A DNA stretch of 64,000 nt from Chrysoperla carnea (Eukaryota; Arthropoda; Insecta; Neuroptera; Chrysopidae): contig NC_058338.1 of the NCBI RefSeq assembly GCF_905475395.1, positions 72,861,435-72,925,434 of the forward strand, written 5' to 3'. Every line of letters begins with the position of its first letter. Within the stretch, counting starts at the first letter, position 1. Both the position numbers and the translations under genes were made by a program. The notes under the pieces were generated by a model. It was given only the letters and a program-made list of their open reading frames with translations, was not told where the DNA came from and made no database searches. Positions 1-10,530 of the stretch are shown in pieces.

Positions 1-3000
1 CGAATGTGCGACTAAATGTTGCTTCAAATGAAACTTTCGACCGCATTTCTCACATGTAAATCGTTTTATTCCTGCAAATAAAATTTAATTAATTACAAAG
101 GAGCAGTTAAGTAAGATTAAAAAAAAAAAAAACAAAAAAAATTTTATTGTGGGTCCTGAAGGGGATATATTTTAACAAAATGTTTAAGGTTGTTCTACAC
201 ACATTTTTGATTGGCGTTAAATCATTCTTTGATTGGCGTGAAACTTTATAATTTTTTTAAGAATCCTCTTAAATATTTATTAGTGGAGTAGAAAATTTAT
301 AAAGAAAAGCGGTTTTCCAAATACGAATGGTTAAAGATACAAATAAACTTCAAGCACTGCGTTTTATACCCTTTACTTTATTAATTTGATATTTGAATAT
401 ATTATAGGTTTTCATATTCTATCTGCCTAGGGTATTTTTTTTGTTCACATCCAGGCACAGAAGAATAAGAAAAAGAACCTGGGTGTAGACAATGAAAATT
501 GGGAAAATTAACATGATTTTCGAAAAATAAAAGTACCCAAAGCAGGTTGAATATGAAATCCTATAACATATCAAAATTTCAAATCCATAGAGTAAAGGGT
601 ATAATCGCTGTGCTTGAAGTTCAATTGTAACTTTAACCATTCTTATCTGGAAAACCGCTTTTCTTTTAAAATTTCTTTTTCATCAATGAATATTTAAGAG
701 GATTCTTATGAAAAATTAGAAAGTTTCACGCCAATCAAAAATTCTCCTCTCGTAGATGTTAGTATGTTACCATCTCGTTATTAGTTGACTTACTACTCTC
801 AAGAAAAAGGTCTATATAAAAAATATGATTACTAACCAGAATGTATTAACAAATGATTATCGTAATTAGTCTTGTGATTAAATTCTTTTGAACATTTATC
901 ACACTTATATGTGGAACCTTTCTTTTTTTTCTTTTTGATCCCGTGTACAGCACGTAAATGTTTCTCATATTTATAATTACTATCAAATGTTTCATTACAA
1001 TCATCACAATTATATTCAGGCGTTTCCGTAATATGAACATTTTTTATATGTTTTTGTAAAATATGTTCACTGTGAAAATATTCATCACATTTTTCACATT
1101 TCCATTTTGATTTAAATTCTGGTTGTTTTGTTGAAGATTTATTATCATCTACATCAATAACTAATTTTAAATCACCATCTGTTGTACCTCCACCATCTTG
1201 ACTATCTGAATCATGTTTTTTCGGTTTGGAACATACTGTAATACGATGTACTTCTTTATGTCTTTTCAGACGGAATGTTTTCCCACATACTTCACATTCG
1301 AATGGTTTGATACCTAAATTTAGTATAAAATTAATTATTAAAAAGTAAATTCAAATACAGTATAGTCTCAATAATCCGTACTCATTAAAAACCAGGGAGG
1401 TTGATCGGATTACTAGATTTGTATAGGAAAAAACATGTTAAAATAAAGCATTTCATAATTTACTAATTTAATAACGTTTAAGTATTACACGACAGATGAA
1501 AAGTTTTTAGATTACTGAACGTGTCGGACTATCGAGACTCTACTGTAGTTGCAAAAATTGTTTATTATTAAAGTTGTACGTTGAGTCATTCCATCCTGGA
1601 CTATATAAACGGACGAGAGCAAGGCAGAGGCCTGTCTAAGTGCGACCAAGGATAAAGGAACTGATTTCTCTTGGTAACAGTTTTACAAACGGAAGTCATC
1701 GCTTTGTTTAGAGGTTCGCACATTTACAACACGAAAGATAACAGTTGAACTCTTATCAGCAATTTCAAAGTTGGTTGTGCTTCGGGCGCTTTAGGTTTCA
1801 AGATTCTAATCGAGATTTGTCCATGAAAACTTTAAGAAATTAAGCCGCCTTGCACTGAATAATATGACTGATCTATAGACCGAATCTCTCGGACGTAAAT
1901 GGGTCCGATTTGTCCCAGACAGTGGGTGCAGAAAACCCATATTAAGCATTTAAATGTTCCAGATTGCTCGCAAATAATCCGAAATCTTTCATAATTTTAG
2001 AAATTTTTAAAGAATTTTGATTTGAAATGATTCAGAATATTCATAAATTTTGTAGGACAGACAGGTATGGCAAATCAATAGCACGTGGTACAATATTTTG
2101 GACACGCCACCGATCACAAAGTTTATTATGAAGTATTATATTACGAACGCGATCTCGTTCGTTATTGTATTTGCATCGCGGACTATAATTTACATGCCGT
2201 CCTTAAATATTTTAATGTTCCATAAAAGGTTTCAAAAACGATTTGAAATCTTTGAGAATTATCGTTGTTCCAGTTTTTCGAGAATAATTTTTAATGTTTT
2301 AAAAGCTAGTTAAGGCTAGCTAGGCTAGGTTAGGTTTTAGTGGCTGTCCTAGGGTGGGACACACTTAGACCATAGAATCCGTTGTGATACTGAAAAAAAG
2401 GTTGGCCCATCCCTGGCCACTACTCCATGAACCATTGGGAGCTGTTTAAGAAGAGCAGGAGTGCTTTGACGTCAACAGACTTCAGATCGGAGAAGTCGTC
2501 AAAGAAAAACTATCTCAAATGAGTCCAACTCCTCGTGATAAAAGCTGGGTAATGACAGAGAAGATGGAACATCGTTTCCTCCTCCTCCTCCTCACTGTGG
2601 CAGCTCCTGCAATAGTCATGATACACTGTCAGACATCCAGCGTTCCTGTCACCTAGACAGTGTCCTGTAATGGCAGCAACAATTTTACTAATAACGTAAC
2701 AATTACCTAAATGTAAATTACGATGAGCCTTATAATTAGTAGCATTATTAAATTGTTTTCCACAAAATTCACATGTATGTATTTTACGTCGTTTTACATT
2801 TGTATGTTCATGATAATGATTTTCAAATTCTTGTAAATTATCAAATAATGCTTGACATTCGGTACAAACATATTCAGCTTTTGAATTATGTGTTACTTTA
2901 AAATGATCTTGTAAATCTTTTGCACTGTTTACAATATAATCACATTTGTAACATTTAAATTGTGTATGTAATGTACGTCGTTTTATTGTATTATTGATTT

Positions 3001-4759
3001 TGTTATTTTCATTTTTATTACAATTCGATGTTGAATTTTCTGATTTAGTTGATACATCTTGTTTATTATTTGAGATTATATCTTGATAAATTTTTTCAAA
3101 ATTTTCTGTAAATAATATAACGATTGGTTAAACATTAAACTATAGACGAGCACGGTCGACTTTTCCTTCAGGCAAGAATAATATTCTTTAGGGAAAAAAA
3201 TAATCGTTTTTAAGAAAACATACTTTAGAAAAAATCGGAGTGTAAGAAGTTATTTTAAAACAAATGAAAATAAACAGTTGGATGAGTGAATTATTGAAAT
3301 ACCCTGTATTGTGATACAAAATTTTTGGCTACCCTATACATTATTAAGAAGTTTTAAATATACCTACATACTTTTCAGAATAAGCAAAACTTCTTATAAA
3401 GAACGACTTTTGTTCTTAAAATGCAAATTAAGGAAATTTACAAGTATAGTTACCTCTATCCGGGGACACACTATATATACAGGGTATAAAAATTGAAAAA
3501 GTGTAAAAACCGTTATTTTGGGGAAAAAACAGAAAGCATTTTGATAAAAAAACAAAAAACCGACTATTTTTCTTTCAATTGTCTTGTTAAGAAGCTTAAG
3601 TTAAATCAAATTTTTCCTGGAAAAAAATGAGCACATTCAAAGCGCTCTATCCAGTATACAATTGCAATGAAATCAACAATATTATAGACTATTTTAAATT
3701 AAATTTTGTGCCTTCCAAAAAGATGTGATTATAAGGCAATGACAGTGAAGACAAATAACTGAGTCAATTTAAAAAAAATTTTATAATAAATATATATTTT
3801 TTTATTGTTTTGCTCGACGGTAGATTGATAAATAAAAATGTTTCGGCTGTGAAAAAGCATAAATTTTTCGAATTTATCTTATTAAAAGTTGGAAAAATTA
3901 TGTATTAAGTGTATCACATTATTTTTGTTACCTGATTTAATATCACTTCCTGTACGTTCTAAGATGAAATCGTCGGAATCGTGTGAATCAGTATTAAAAT
4001 CATTTGTAAAACCATCAAAATTATGAAAATTATCCGCTAAAATTAACATAAAATATTTAATTTTTTTTATAATTCCTAGAATTGGTTAAAACTCACGAGA
4101 AGATAAATACAGTAAAACTTAACAAATAAAATTTCTTGCTTTCCCATAAGACCTGAAATCTTCTTTACTTAAAACACGAGCGCGATTTGTAACTTACACG
4201 AATAATTTGACCACTGGTACTCAAAAATTTAGCAGCAGTAAAATGTCTAAAATAATCTCATCAAATAAAATTATAAGACTAACGTGTTTTACTGTATCTT
4301 ATTGGCATTTCCATTGAAATTTATTTTATTGAAGTTCTACTGTATTCAACTTCTCGATAAAATGCTTGATCTACCAAAATCCTCTTCAGTTTTAACATGT
4401 TTAGAATCATTATTGGGTGATTCAATTGGCAATGGATACACTGTATGTTTTGTTTCATTTTCTAATTTAATACTTGAATCGATAAATACGTCTACCGCAG
4501 CCGCACCAGATGATGAAAATGATTGTCGAAACTTTTGTTGAACACTTTGTACCATTAATGTAAATTGATGGAAATCAAAAACAGTTTTACAGCATAAATT
4601 ACATGCGGTATGTGGATATTCATTTGTTTCATTCATTTTAAGGCCTAAATATTGTGAGATAAGTGTATCCAATTGTTCATTTTTTAAATCGACTAATGTT
4701 TTTAAATATGATAAAGGTAATTTTAAACCACATAAACGGCAAAAATTCTCAGATGTCAT
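1..4759 (-). CDS. ZAD-C2H2 zinc-finger protein, gene A (3' end outside window)
   Basis: Probable nuclear DNA-binding regulator. Exons on the minus strand, 5' to 3': 4759-4375, 4036-3932, 3105-2707, 1313-837 and 71-1 (cut by the window edge), 479 residues in all, every junction GT-AG and in phase. Exon 1 is a ZAD, a zinc-binding dimerisation domain of arthropod zinc-finger proteins: it opens MTSENFCRLCG with zinc cysteines near residues 7, 10, 53 and 56. Exon 2 is an acidic Asp/Asn-rich linker. Exons 3-5 encode about eight C2H2 fingers, one of them shortened ([17 protein letters not shown]). It is closest to gene B in ZAD, linker motif (VKTEED against VKTEDD) and finger order, so the two are tandem duplicates. 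Its introns carry a foldback element, a pogo-like MITE and LINE fragments. The final fingers and the stop lie to the left. Confidence 0.88.
205..742. repeat. Foldback element, arms over 200 nt
   Basis: The sequence from about 229 is repeated in reverse complement ending near 741, starting with the arm motif TTTGATTGGCGTGAAAC and running inwards through AAAACCGC and the ACTTCAAGCAC stretch almost to the centre. The outer left arm has a short direct duplication of GATTGGCGT. The element lies in the intron between the last two visible exons of gene A. It has no coding capacity; a short frame at 419-640 is an arm read by chance. I read it as a non-autonomous DNA transposon with very long inverted repeats. 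The superfamily is not clear because the ends are worn. Confidence 0.75.
1358..1545. repeat. pogo/Tigger-like MITE with TA target duplication
   Basis: The left end CAGTATAGTCTCAATA and the right end, in reverse complement CAGTAGAGTCTCGATA, are matching inverted repeats, each flanked directly by TA. Ends beginning CAGTA followed by a TCTCGAT-type motif, with a TA duplication, are characteristic of pogo/Tigger elements of the Tc1/mariner superfamily. At 188 bp it is too short to encode a transposase. It sits in an intron of gene A. Confidence 0.75.
1585..1960 (+). mobile_element. Decayed LINE fragment, RNase H region
   Basis: This stretch aligns by eye with the RNase H part of the LINE fragment at 22,400-23,465. 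The same landmarks occur in the same order: the stretch ending TTCTCTTGGT, an ACGGAAGTC...TCGCTTTG block, and CTTCGGGC...TTT...AGATT. It is heavily decayed with no open frame. It lies in a gene A intron and runs opposite to the gene. Confidence 0.55.
2300..2700 (-). mobile_element. LINE 3' fragment, subfamily 2, reverse orientation
   Basis: Read on the minus strand this encodes the cysteine/histidine tail that follows RNase H in many I-superfamily LINEs (CRSCHSEEEEETMFHLLC), then a long 3' UTR with GTTGACGTCAAAGCA and GGTTCATGGAGT, and ends in a CTAACCTAACC-like simple tail at 2305-2335. The same UTR occurs on the plus strand at 45,345-45,700. It directly adjoins exon 3 of gene A on its 3' side. 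The GAGGAGGAG run in the Glu stretch looks slipped. Confidence 0.75.
3299..3490. repeat. Short TIR element with ACCCTGTA-type ends
   Basis: The left end ATACCCTGTAT and the right end ATACAGGGTAT are inverted copies about 185 bp apart in a gene A intron. The same end motif recurs at 27,207-27,507, 24,460, 33,415 and 52,975, so it marks a dispersed non-autonomous family. No coding capacity. Confidence 0.45.
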
Positions 4760-6485
4760 GATTTTTAATAAATTATTAGCATTTATAAATGTTCAAAATT
4801 AATTTATTCACTAAAATATGATTTGTTTTTTTTTTTTTCGTTATTCGTTACCTATTATATCTTTTGAAATTTTGTATTATTTGATAAACGTCATTTAGAT
4901 TTAGCATTTTACTCATTCATGTTTAGTTTGGTTTGACAATGACATATGTATTCACCTTTGAAAATACATTACTGGAATTGTTAACAGAGTGAGAACCACG
5001 TCTCAAAGTAGATTGACAAAGATAATAAATGCCGAAGCATGGTCATAATACGCATGTTTTAATATTCAACATAATATCCTGGCGCATATTTAAAATAAGA
5101 TTATACCACTTTTAAATAAAATTAAAACAGTATATTTTGTACAAATTACCATTTTACCATGTAAAAATTTTTTTTTCATAGAATTAACACAAAATTATCT
5201 AACAATATTACTCGTTTGAACTTTAAAACAAAATAAATTTTTATGTGCAGTTGTGAATGTGAAATATAAACAGATAATTGATGCAGCTGATTCCGGTCAT
5301 ACGATCATGTGTATTGAATACCATCCTTCGGTATTACGTGTTTCTCCGTCAGCTGTTTGAATATATTATTTTTGTCTTTGTTAATCTACTCTGTGAAGCC
5401 AAAATATACATACTTGGTATACGCTGAGCTCATCTATTTAAAATATATGATCTAAGGTAATCACAGATTTCTCTATATTATAGATAAGTCTGTGGTCCTA
5501 AGTCGATCTGAAAAGAAATGGACTAGTCTACAAAATCTCTTGTATAACGGATGATTCAGTCTAAGCATTTCGAGTGGTATTTAACGAATAACGCGAGCAA
5601 TATGTGGGCTTCCAGTAGCTCAATCATACTCGGCTTACCCATATAGACTTTGGACATTACATAGCACTAAAGGAAAAAGTCTAAAGATGTGATGTCATAG
5701 GATCTAGGCGACCATAGCTTATCCATCCGAAGTGCGAAATTAACTGTTCAGCAAATTGCTCTCGCAATAAAGCCATGATTTCACGTGCTGTGTGGCAAGT
5801 GGCGTTATCTTGTTTGTAATAAACGTCCTGGAATCACGGGCTTCATTTTCAGAAAACAAATAGTTCGTTGGCAGTTATGTTTTAGCTGGTCTCGTTTTTG
5901 AAGGCATTTGGACCAATGATTCCACCAACCCATAGACCACACCAAACTTTTGTTTTGTATTCTGGATATATGTAAGGGCAGTTTGAAGGCTTTTCAGTTT
6001 GCTCTTCGACTCTTTTTGTTTGTTTGTTTGTTTTTTTTTTTTTTCGATAATATTCTTTAAAAATGTTTTTCTGCGTGTGTAAGAAAATTTTTGTACTTTC
6101 TAAAGGCCTTTTTGAAAAGAAATCTAGAAATGTTTATTTTTTTATCCAAACAACTTAATACTCAATAATATAAATTATTAAATTTTCTCGAAAAAACCGA
6201 ATATTTCATTTAAACATTTCTCGAATATTTCATTACTGATTTAGAGCGTATAACTTTTTTTTATGCGATTTCATAACATATATACCGCTGGCTTAGCGTT
6301 TTTCGTGTATTTCAGTTGCTAAGGATGTGTCGCTCGTCGCCATTCGGTACACTAAAGGCTGTACGATTTCTGGTATCTATGAACGCAACCAATATTGACC
6401 ATATGTCAAATTATTGTAAACACAACAGTTGAAAAAATATGCAAATAAAAATTTATTTAGCGATTTATTTATCAAGGAAAAAGAC
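4760..6485. other. Spacer between divergent genes A and the intronless finger gene
   Basis: About 1.7 kb between two divergent start codons. Apart from the transposase fragment at 5,530-6,005 I see only AT-rich sequence. The stretch at 6,290-6,420 is less AT-rich than its surroundings and may be the promoter or a 5' untranslated exon of the intronless gene. A weak acceptor-like TTTATTTAG sits at about 6,457-6,465. Confidence 0.4.
5530..6005 (-). mobile_element. Decayed mariner-type transposase fragment
   Basis: Translating the minus strand in shifting frames gives KVWCGLWVGGIIGPNAF, then QDNATCHTAREIMALLREQF, then LISHFGW. These match in order the catalytic core of insect mariner-type transposases (consensus WFQQDGATCHTAR...LLR..FG..LISR). 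Downstream pieces resemble the KVYV.KP...L...I and MLRLNHPLYKRF tail. Several stops and frame changes break it, and neither end is visible. It is the only recognisable content of the 1.7 kb spacer between gene A and the intronless finger gene. Confidence 0.7.
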
Positions 6486-8177
6486 ATGGAACATGAAAAA
6501 CAATTAAATAAAGAATTTATTATTAAAGACGAAATATTTAAAGGAACTGTTTATGAAATAGAACATGTATCAATTAAAAAAGAAATATTAGAAGAACCTG
6601 TTGAAATTAAACAGGAAGAAAATCATTGCAATGATTCGATCACAGAATATGAAAATGTTAAACTTGAACAACAATTAAATACAGAATTTGTAATTAAGAA
6701 CGAAATTTTTAATGATAATGTTTTAGAACATCAACTGATTGATATCGAAGAAAAACATTTTTCATGTGACTCTTGTGAAAAAACATTTAGTTGTAGAAGT
6801 AGTTTAAATAGACATAAGCGATTTCATAGTGGAGAAAAACTATTAACATGTGAAGTTTGTGACAAAAAATTTACCCAGATACAACATTTAAATAGACATC
6901 TAAAAATACATACTGGGGAAAAACCATTTACATGTGAAATTTGTGATAAAAAATTTAGTGATATAAGTAATTTAAATAGACATAAGCGATTTCATACTGG
7001 AGAAAAACTATTAACATGTGAAGTTTGTGAAAAAAAGTTTATTCAGAAAAATGATTTAATAAAACATCAACGAACGCATACTGGTGAAAAACCATTTACA
7101 TGTGAAGTTTGTGGTAAGAAATTTACTCAGAAGAGCTATCTAATTAAACATAAACGTACGCATACTGGAGAAAAACCCTTTACATGCGAAATTTGTGATA
7201 AGAAATTTTCTCAGGCAAGCTATTTAACTACACATAAACGAATGCATACTGGAGAAAAACCATTTACATGTGAATTTTGTGACAAAACATTTTTCCAGAA
7301 ACAACATTTAAACTCGCATCTAAAAACACATACTGGAGAAAAACCATTTACATGCGAAGTTTGTGATAAGAAATTTTCTGATCATAGCAATTTAGTTGTT
7401 CATGGACGAATTCATAAAGGGGAAAAACTTTATTCTTGTGAAATTTGTGATAAAAAGTTTAGTCAAAAACATCATTTAACTGAACATAAACGAAATCATT
7501 TTCGAGAAAAACATTTAAATGTGAAGTCTGAAACGGTTACTTTGGAACATGCAGGAATTATTAAAAAAGAGTTTTCAGCGGATATTGTTACTATTGAAAA
7601 TGTTTTAATTAAAGAAGAAATATCCGAAATATATAAAGATAAGACATTTTCTTGTGAATTCTGTAATAAAAACTTTACACAACAAATAAATCTAATTAGA
7701 CATAAACGAATCCATACTGGCGAAAAACCCTTTGCATGTGAAGTTTGTGATAAGAAATTTTCTTGTAAACACACTTTAATTCAGCATAATCGAATCCATA
7801 CTGGAGAAAAACCCTTTACATGCGAGGTTTGTGATAAAAAATTTACTTGGAAAAACGATTTAATTACACATAAACGAACGCATACTGGTGAAAAACCATT
7901 TACATGTGAAGTTTGTGATAAAAAATTTACTCAGAAAAGCGATTTAATTAAACATAAACGAATCCATACAGGAGAAAAACCCTTTACATGTGAAGTTTGT
8001 GGTAAGAAATTTACTCAGAAATATAATTTAATTCAACATAAACTTATTCATACTGGAGAAAAACCATTTTCATGTGAAGTTTGTAGTAAAAGATTTACTC
8101 TGCAAGGTAATTTAATTAAACATAAACGAACACATACTGGCGAAAAACATATTTCACGTGAAGTGATCAAATTTTAA
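6486..8177 (+). CDS. Intronless C2H2 zinc-finger protein, 15 fingers
   Basis: Likely sequence-specific DNA-binding nuclear protein of 563 residues. The frame is open back to a TTG at 6,429, but the first ATG is at 6,486 (MEHEKQLNKEF), which I take as the start. An acceptor-like AG just upstream leaves room for an unseen 5' exon. Residues 1-90 are acidic with no ZAD. Nine near-identical fingers linked by TGEKPFTCE follow, then a 45-residue acidic spacer, then six more fingers. The linkers are classical TGEKP, unlike the irregular linkers of the five ZAD genes. Six hydrophobic-K-x-E motifs (for example IKDE, IKKE, IKQE, IKNE) sit in the acidic parts and fit the SUMO-acceptor consensus. It does not resemble its neighbours outside the finger motif and may be a separate or retroposed gene. 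The function is unknown. Confidence 0.9.
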   Translation: MEHEKQLNKEFIIKDEIFKGTVYEIEHVSIKKEILEEPVEIKQEENHCNDSITEYENVKLEQQLNTEFVIKNEIFNDNVLEHQLIDIEEKHFSCDSCEKTFSCRSSLNRHKRFHSGEKLLTCEVCDKKFTQIQHLNRHLKIHTGEKPFTCEICDKKFSDISNLNRHKRFHTGEKLLTCEVCEKKFIQKNDLIKHQRTHTGEKPFTCEVCGKKFTQKSYLIKHKRTHTGEKPFTCEICDKKFSQASYLTTHKRMHTGEKPFTCEFCDKTFFQKQHLNSHLKTHTGEKPFTCEVCDKKFSDHSNLVVHGRIHKGEKLYSCEICDKKFSQKHHLTEHKRNHFREKHLNVKSETVTLEHAGIIKKEFSADIVTIENVLIKEEISEIYKDKTFSCEFCNKNFTQQINLIRHKRIHTGEKPFACEVCDKKFSCKHTLIQHNRIHTGEKPFTCEVCDKKFTWKNDLITHKRTHTGEKPFTCEVCDKKFTQKSDLIKHKRIHTGEKPFTCEVCGKKFTQKYNLIQHKLIHTGEKPFSCEVCSKRFTLQGNLIKHKRTHTGEKHISREVIKF

Positions 8178-8660
8178 CGCCAACTTTACGATGATGCGCT
8201 TATTTTAGTCTACGTTCAACAGGATGCTGCACGAGCACTTTGATACAAGAGTAATAAGCTCTGGTAGATGGCTTTCAAGAATATCGGATTCAAGGACTCT
8301 TGATTTTTCGATGTTTGGATATCTAGAAAAATGAAATGTTCGACATAAGAATCCACATCATTTGACAATAAAAAGTAGTACGGTCGTGGGACCCCGTTAG
8401 GAACGAAATTCCTTACGAAACCTGTGCAAAAACAAGTGTAAAATTTAAATAAATACTTATATACAATTAACTTACTTTTCTAAATCTGTATTATAAATAT
8501 TACCTGTTTTTGATTGCTCATCTAAATAAAAATCCTCATATATTATTACAATAGATCACGCAAACGATATTTACATCATGGTCTATTCGACTAATTTTGA
8601 TATATAATATGTTACACATTCGTAAACTAAATATTGACAAATATCTTGTCTAGTAATCTT

Positions 8661-8847
8661 CATTAAAGAGAATTGAAAAAAATACACTCGAACCCGGACT
8701 TCTTGGATTAATGTCAAGAGCCCTACCAATTATGCTATTCGAGTTCTAGACACTCGAATAGCATAATTGGTAGGGCTCTTGACATGAATCCAAGAAGTCC
8801 GGGTTCGAGTCCTGGTTCGAGTGTATTTTTTTCAATTCTCTTTAATG
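8661..8847. repeat. Palindrome built from two head-to-head tRNA-like units
   Basis: Bases 8,661-8,744 and 8,751-8,847 are reverse complements around a TCTAGA centre, with arms from CATTAAAGAGAATTG inwards to ACTCGAATAGC. Each arm carries a tRNA-like unit. The left unit (minus strand) is 12 nt shorter, exactly the interval between two copies of GGTTCGAGT in the right unit, so it looks like a slippage deletion. Otherwise the arms are almost identical, which points to recent origin or ongoing correction. Confidence 0.85.
8752..8823 (+). tRNA. tRNA-like sequence, probably pseudo-tRNA or tRNA-derived repeat
   Basis: 72 nt with a perfect 7-bp acceptor stem (ACTCGAA with TTCGAGT, then G), a D-arm with TAGCATAATTGGTAGGGC close to the A box, and a T-arm CCGGGTTCGAGTCCTGG containing a good B box. 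The anticodon stem is weak (CTTGA against CCAAG, last pair broken), and position 33 of the loop CATGAAT is A rather than U, so no anticodon can be assigned safely. A truncated mirror copy is at 8,685-8,744 on the minus strand. I read it as a tRNA-derived element rather than a working gene. Confidence 0.5.
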
Positions 8848-9540
8848 TTCTCCTAATATTAATATAAGAACTTTTGATTTTTTTCACCACTTTTCTACGA
8901 AATGTTTTTTTTAGCCACGGGGGTGGAATTCTACACGGGTCGAACAAGTATAAACTAATTATATGAATAATCATTTATTAAATAGTTAATGTTTATAAAT
9001 TGTTGTTCGTTTGACAGCTAACAGAATTGTAATGAATCTGGTTAGTGTCAAGTAGGTGAACATAATATAATAGTTTCCATGGATATGGCAAACACACAAC
9101 ATATTTCACATGCTTACGTGACGATTTTTTCCAGTTTGCTCAGCATGGCAGGCCGCGTTAAATTAATAATATAAACGAGAGAATGTTGACAAACATTTTC
9201 AATAATTTGTGGAAAAAAGGCCAACTTATGCCAGGAAGTACAAATAGCATATTTTCAACATTTATTTTGATAGAATAATACATAATTTCCTAAAGTATAA
9301 AAACTATCAAATACTATGGTTACTCCCACTTTTCAGACAAAATATTTTTACCTATTCAGTCTAAAATCTAAATACTTGTTATCTGAAGACAGATTCCAAA
9401 GTAGAGTTGAAAAGACCCGGGATTTTGGATCATATTGGCTTTAATACGCATCGATGGATACCTCAACGAAATCGATATCATTTTTTTGTTCGCGCGATAT
9501 CGACGACGAAAAAATTGTCTTCGGACGTACGTACAGACTT

Positions 9541-9562
9541 ACACACACACACACACACACAC
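9541..9562. repeat. (AC)n microsatellite
   Basis: Eleven perfect AC units, followed by a broken continuation (AAACACAT). It lies inside a longer interspersed repeat in the spacer between the intronless finger gene and gene B. Confidence 0.9.
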
Positions 9563-9674
9563 AAACACATACTTCTCTAAATTAGTGTTAATGCCTTGTT
9601 TAACCATGAAACGTAAAGATATGCTGAAAATTTTCAAAATCGGATCCATTACAATAACTTCCTATAATGGGAAG

Positions 9675-10150
9675 TTAAAAAATGATGCTATGAAAAAAGT
9701 TTTGGTACAGGTGTTCATAAAATCACCTAATTAGTCCATTTTCGGTTGTCTGTCCGTCTGTCATCACGATTACTCAAAACGAAAAGAGATATCAAGTTTA
9801 AATTTTTATAGCGTGCTGAGGACGTAAAAAGTGAGGTCGAGTTCTTAAATGAGCAATATAGGTCAATTGGGTCTTGGGTCCGTAGGACCCATCTTGTAAA
9901 CCGTTAGAGATAGAAAAAAAGTTTAAATGTAAGAAATGTTCCTTATAAAAAAATAAACAACTTTTTTTGAAACATTTTTTCATGAACATCACTGTTAACC
10001 GTGAGAGCGCAAATTGTATAGTATGTATTATATGGATATATCACTTATGTATGTGTGAAATGTATGTGTAATATGACAGAGTAATCAACACTGCCTATAC
10101 AAGGTATTTCAACAATTAACTCAGTCAACTGCTAGTTTTACATAATTTAT
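9675..10150 (+). repeat. Interspersed repeat family R, copy 1
   Basis: Shares a long stretch with 27,508-28,180, 29,915-30,290 and 58,735-59,275. Landmarks in order: AGGTGTTCATAAAATCACC, the ACGAAAAGAGATATCAAG box, GACGTAAAAAGTGAGGTCGA, CATCTTGTAAACCGTTAGAG, AAATAAACAACTTTT, and the end GTATTTCAACAATTAACTCA. It has no coding capacity and is probably a non-autonomous DNA element. Its 5' part here is replaced by another repeat containing the AC microsatellite. Confidence 0.8.
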
Positions 10151-10530
10151 TAAAATAAGTAGTAAATTTTATTTTTATTCCATTTCCGTTTAAAAAAATT
10201 CAATGTTGCTCACGTCACCACTGCTTCATTTCTTTGTTGGGGAGACCTGAACTATTATTTTGGCATATTTCCAGATGAGTTGAATGGTTATGTTGTCGTT
10301 CGTAATCTTAACTCTTAGTTAATATGGAATTTTTATGCAGGATAGTTTAGAACAAAAAAAAAAAGGAATATCTTTTGAGCGAGATATTATATTGCACACA
10401 TTATTTTTTTAAATTAATAATATAAAAAATGTTTTACGAAACAATTAATATTAACTTCACATAATAAAACTTAAATTTTAACAAATAAAAATATACAAAT
10501 GTTAAAAAAAAAAAAAATCATTAAGATCAC

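Larger units (their letters stand above)
8178..10530. other. Spacer between the intronless finger gene and gene B
   Basis: Tail-to-tail spacer of 2.35 kb. It holds the tRNA-like palindrome, the AC microsatellite and repeat R copy 1. The rest (8,178-8,660, 8,850-9,400 and 10,150-10,530) is AT-rich sequence with no recognisable gene. Confidence 0.5.

Noticed and set aside
419-640. 73-codon minus-strand frame
   Set aside because: It lies inside the foldback element at 205-742 and its wording follows the inverted arms; no splice sites or homology.
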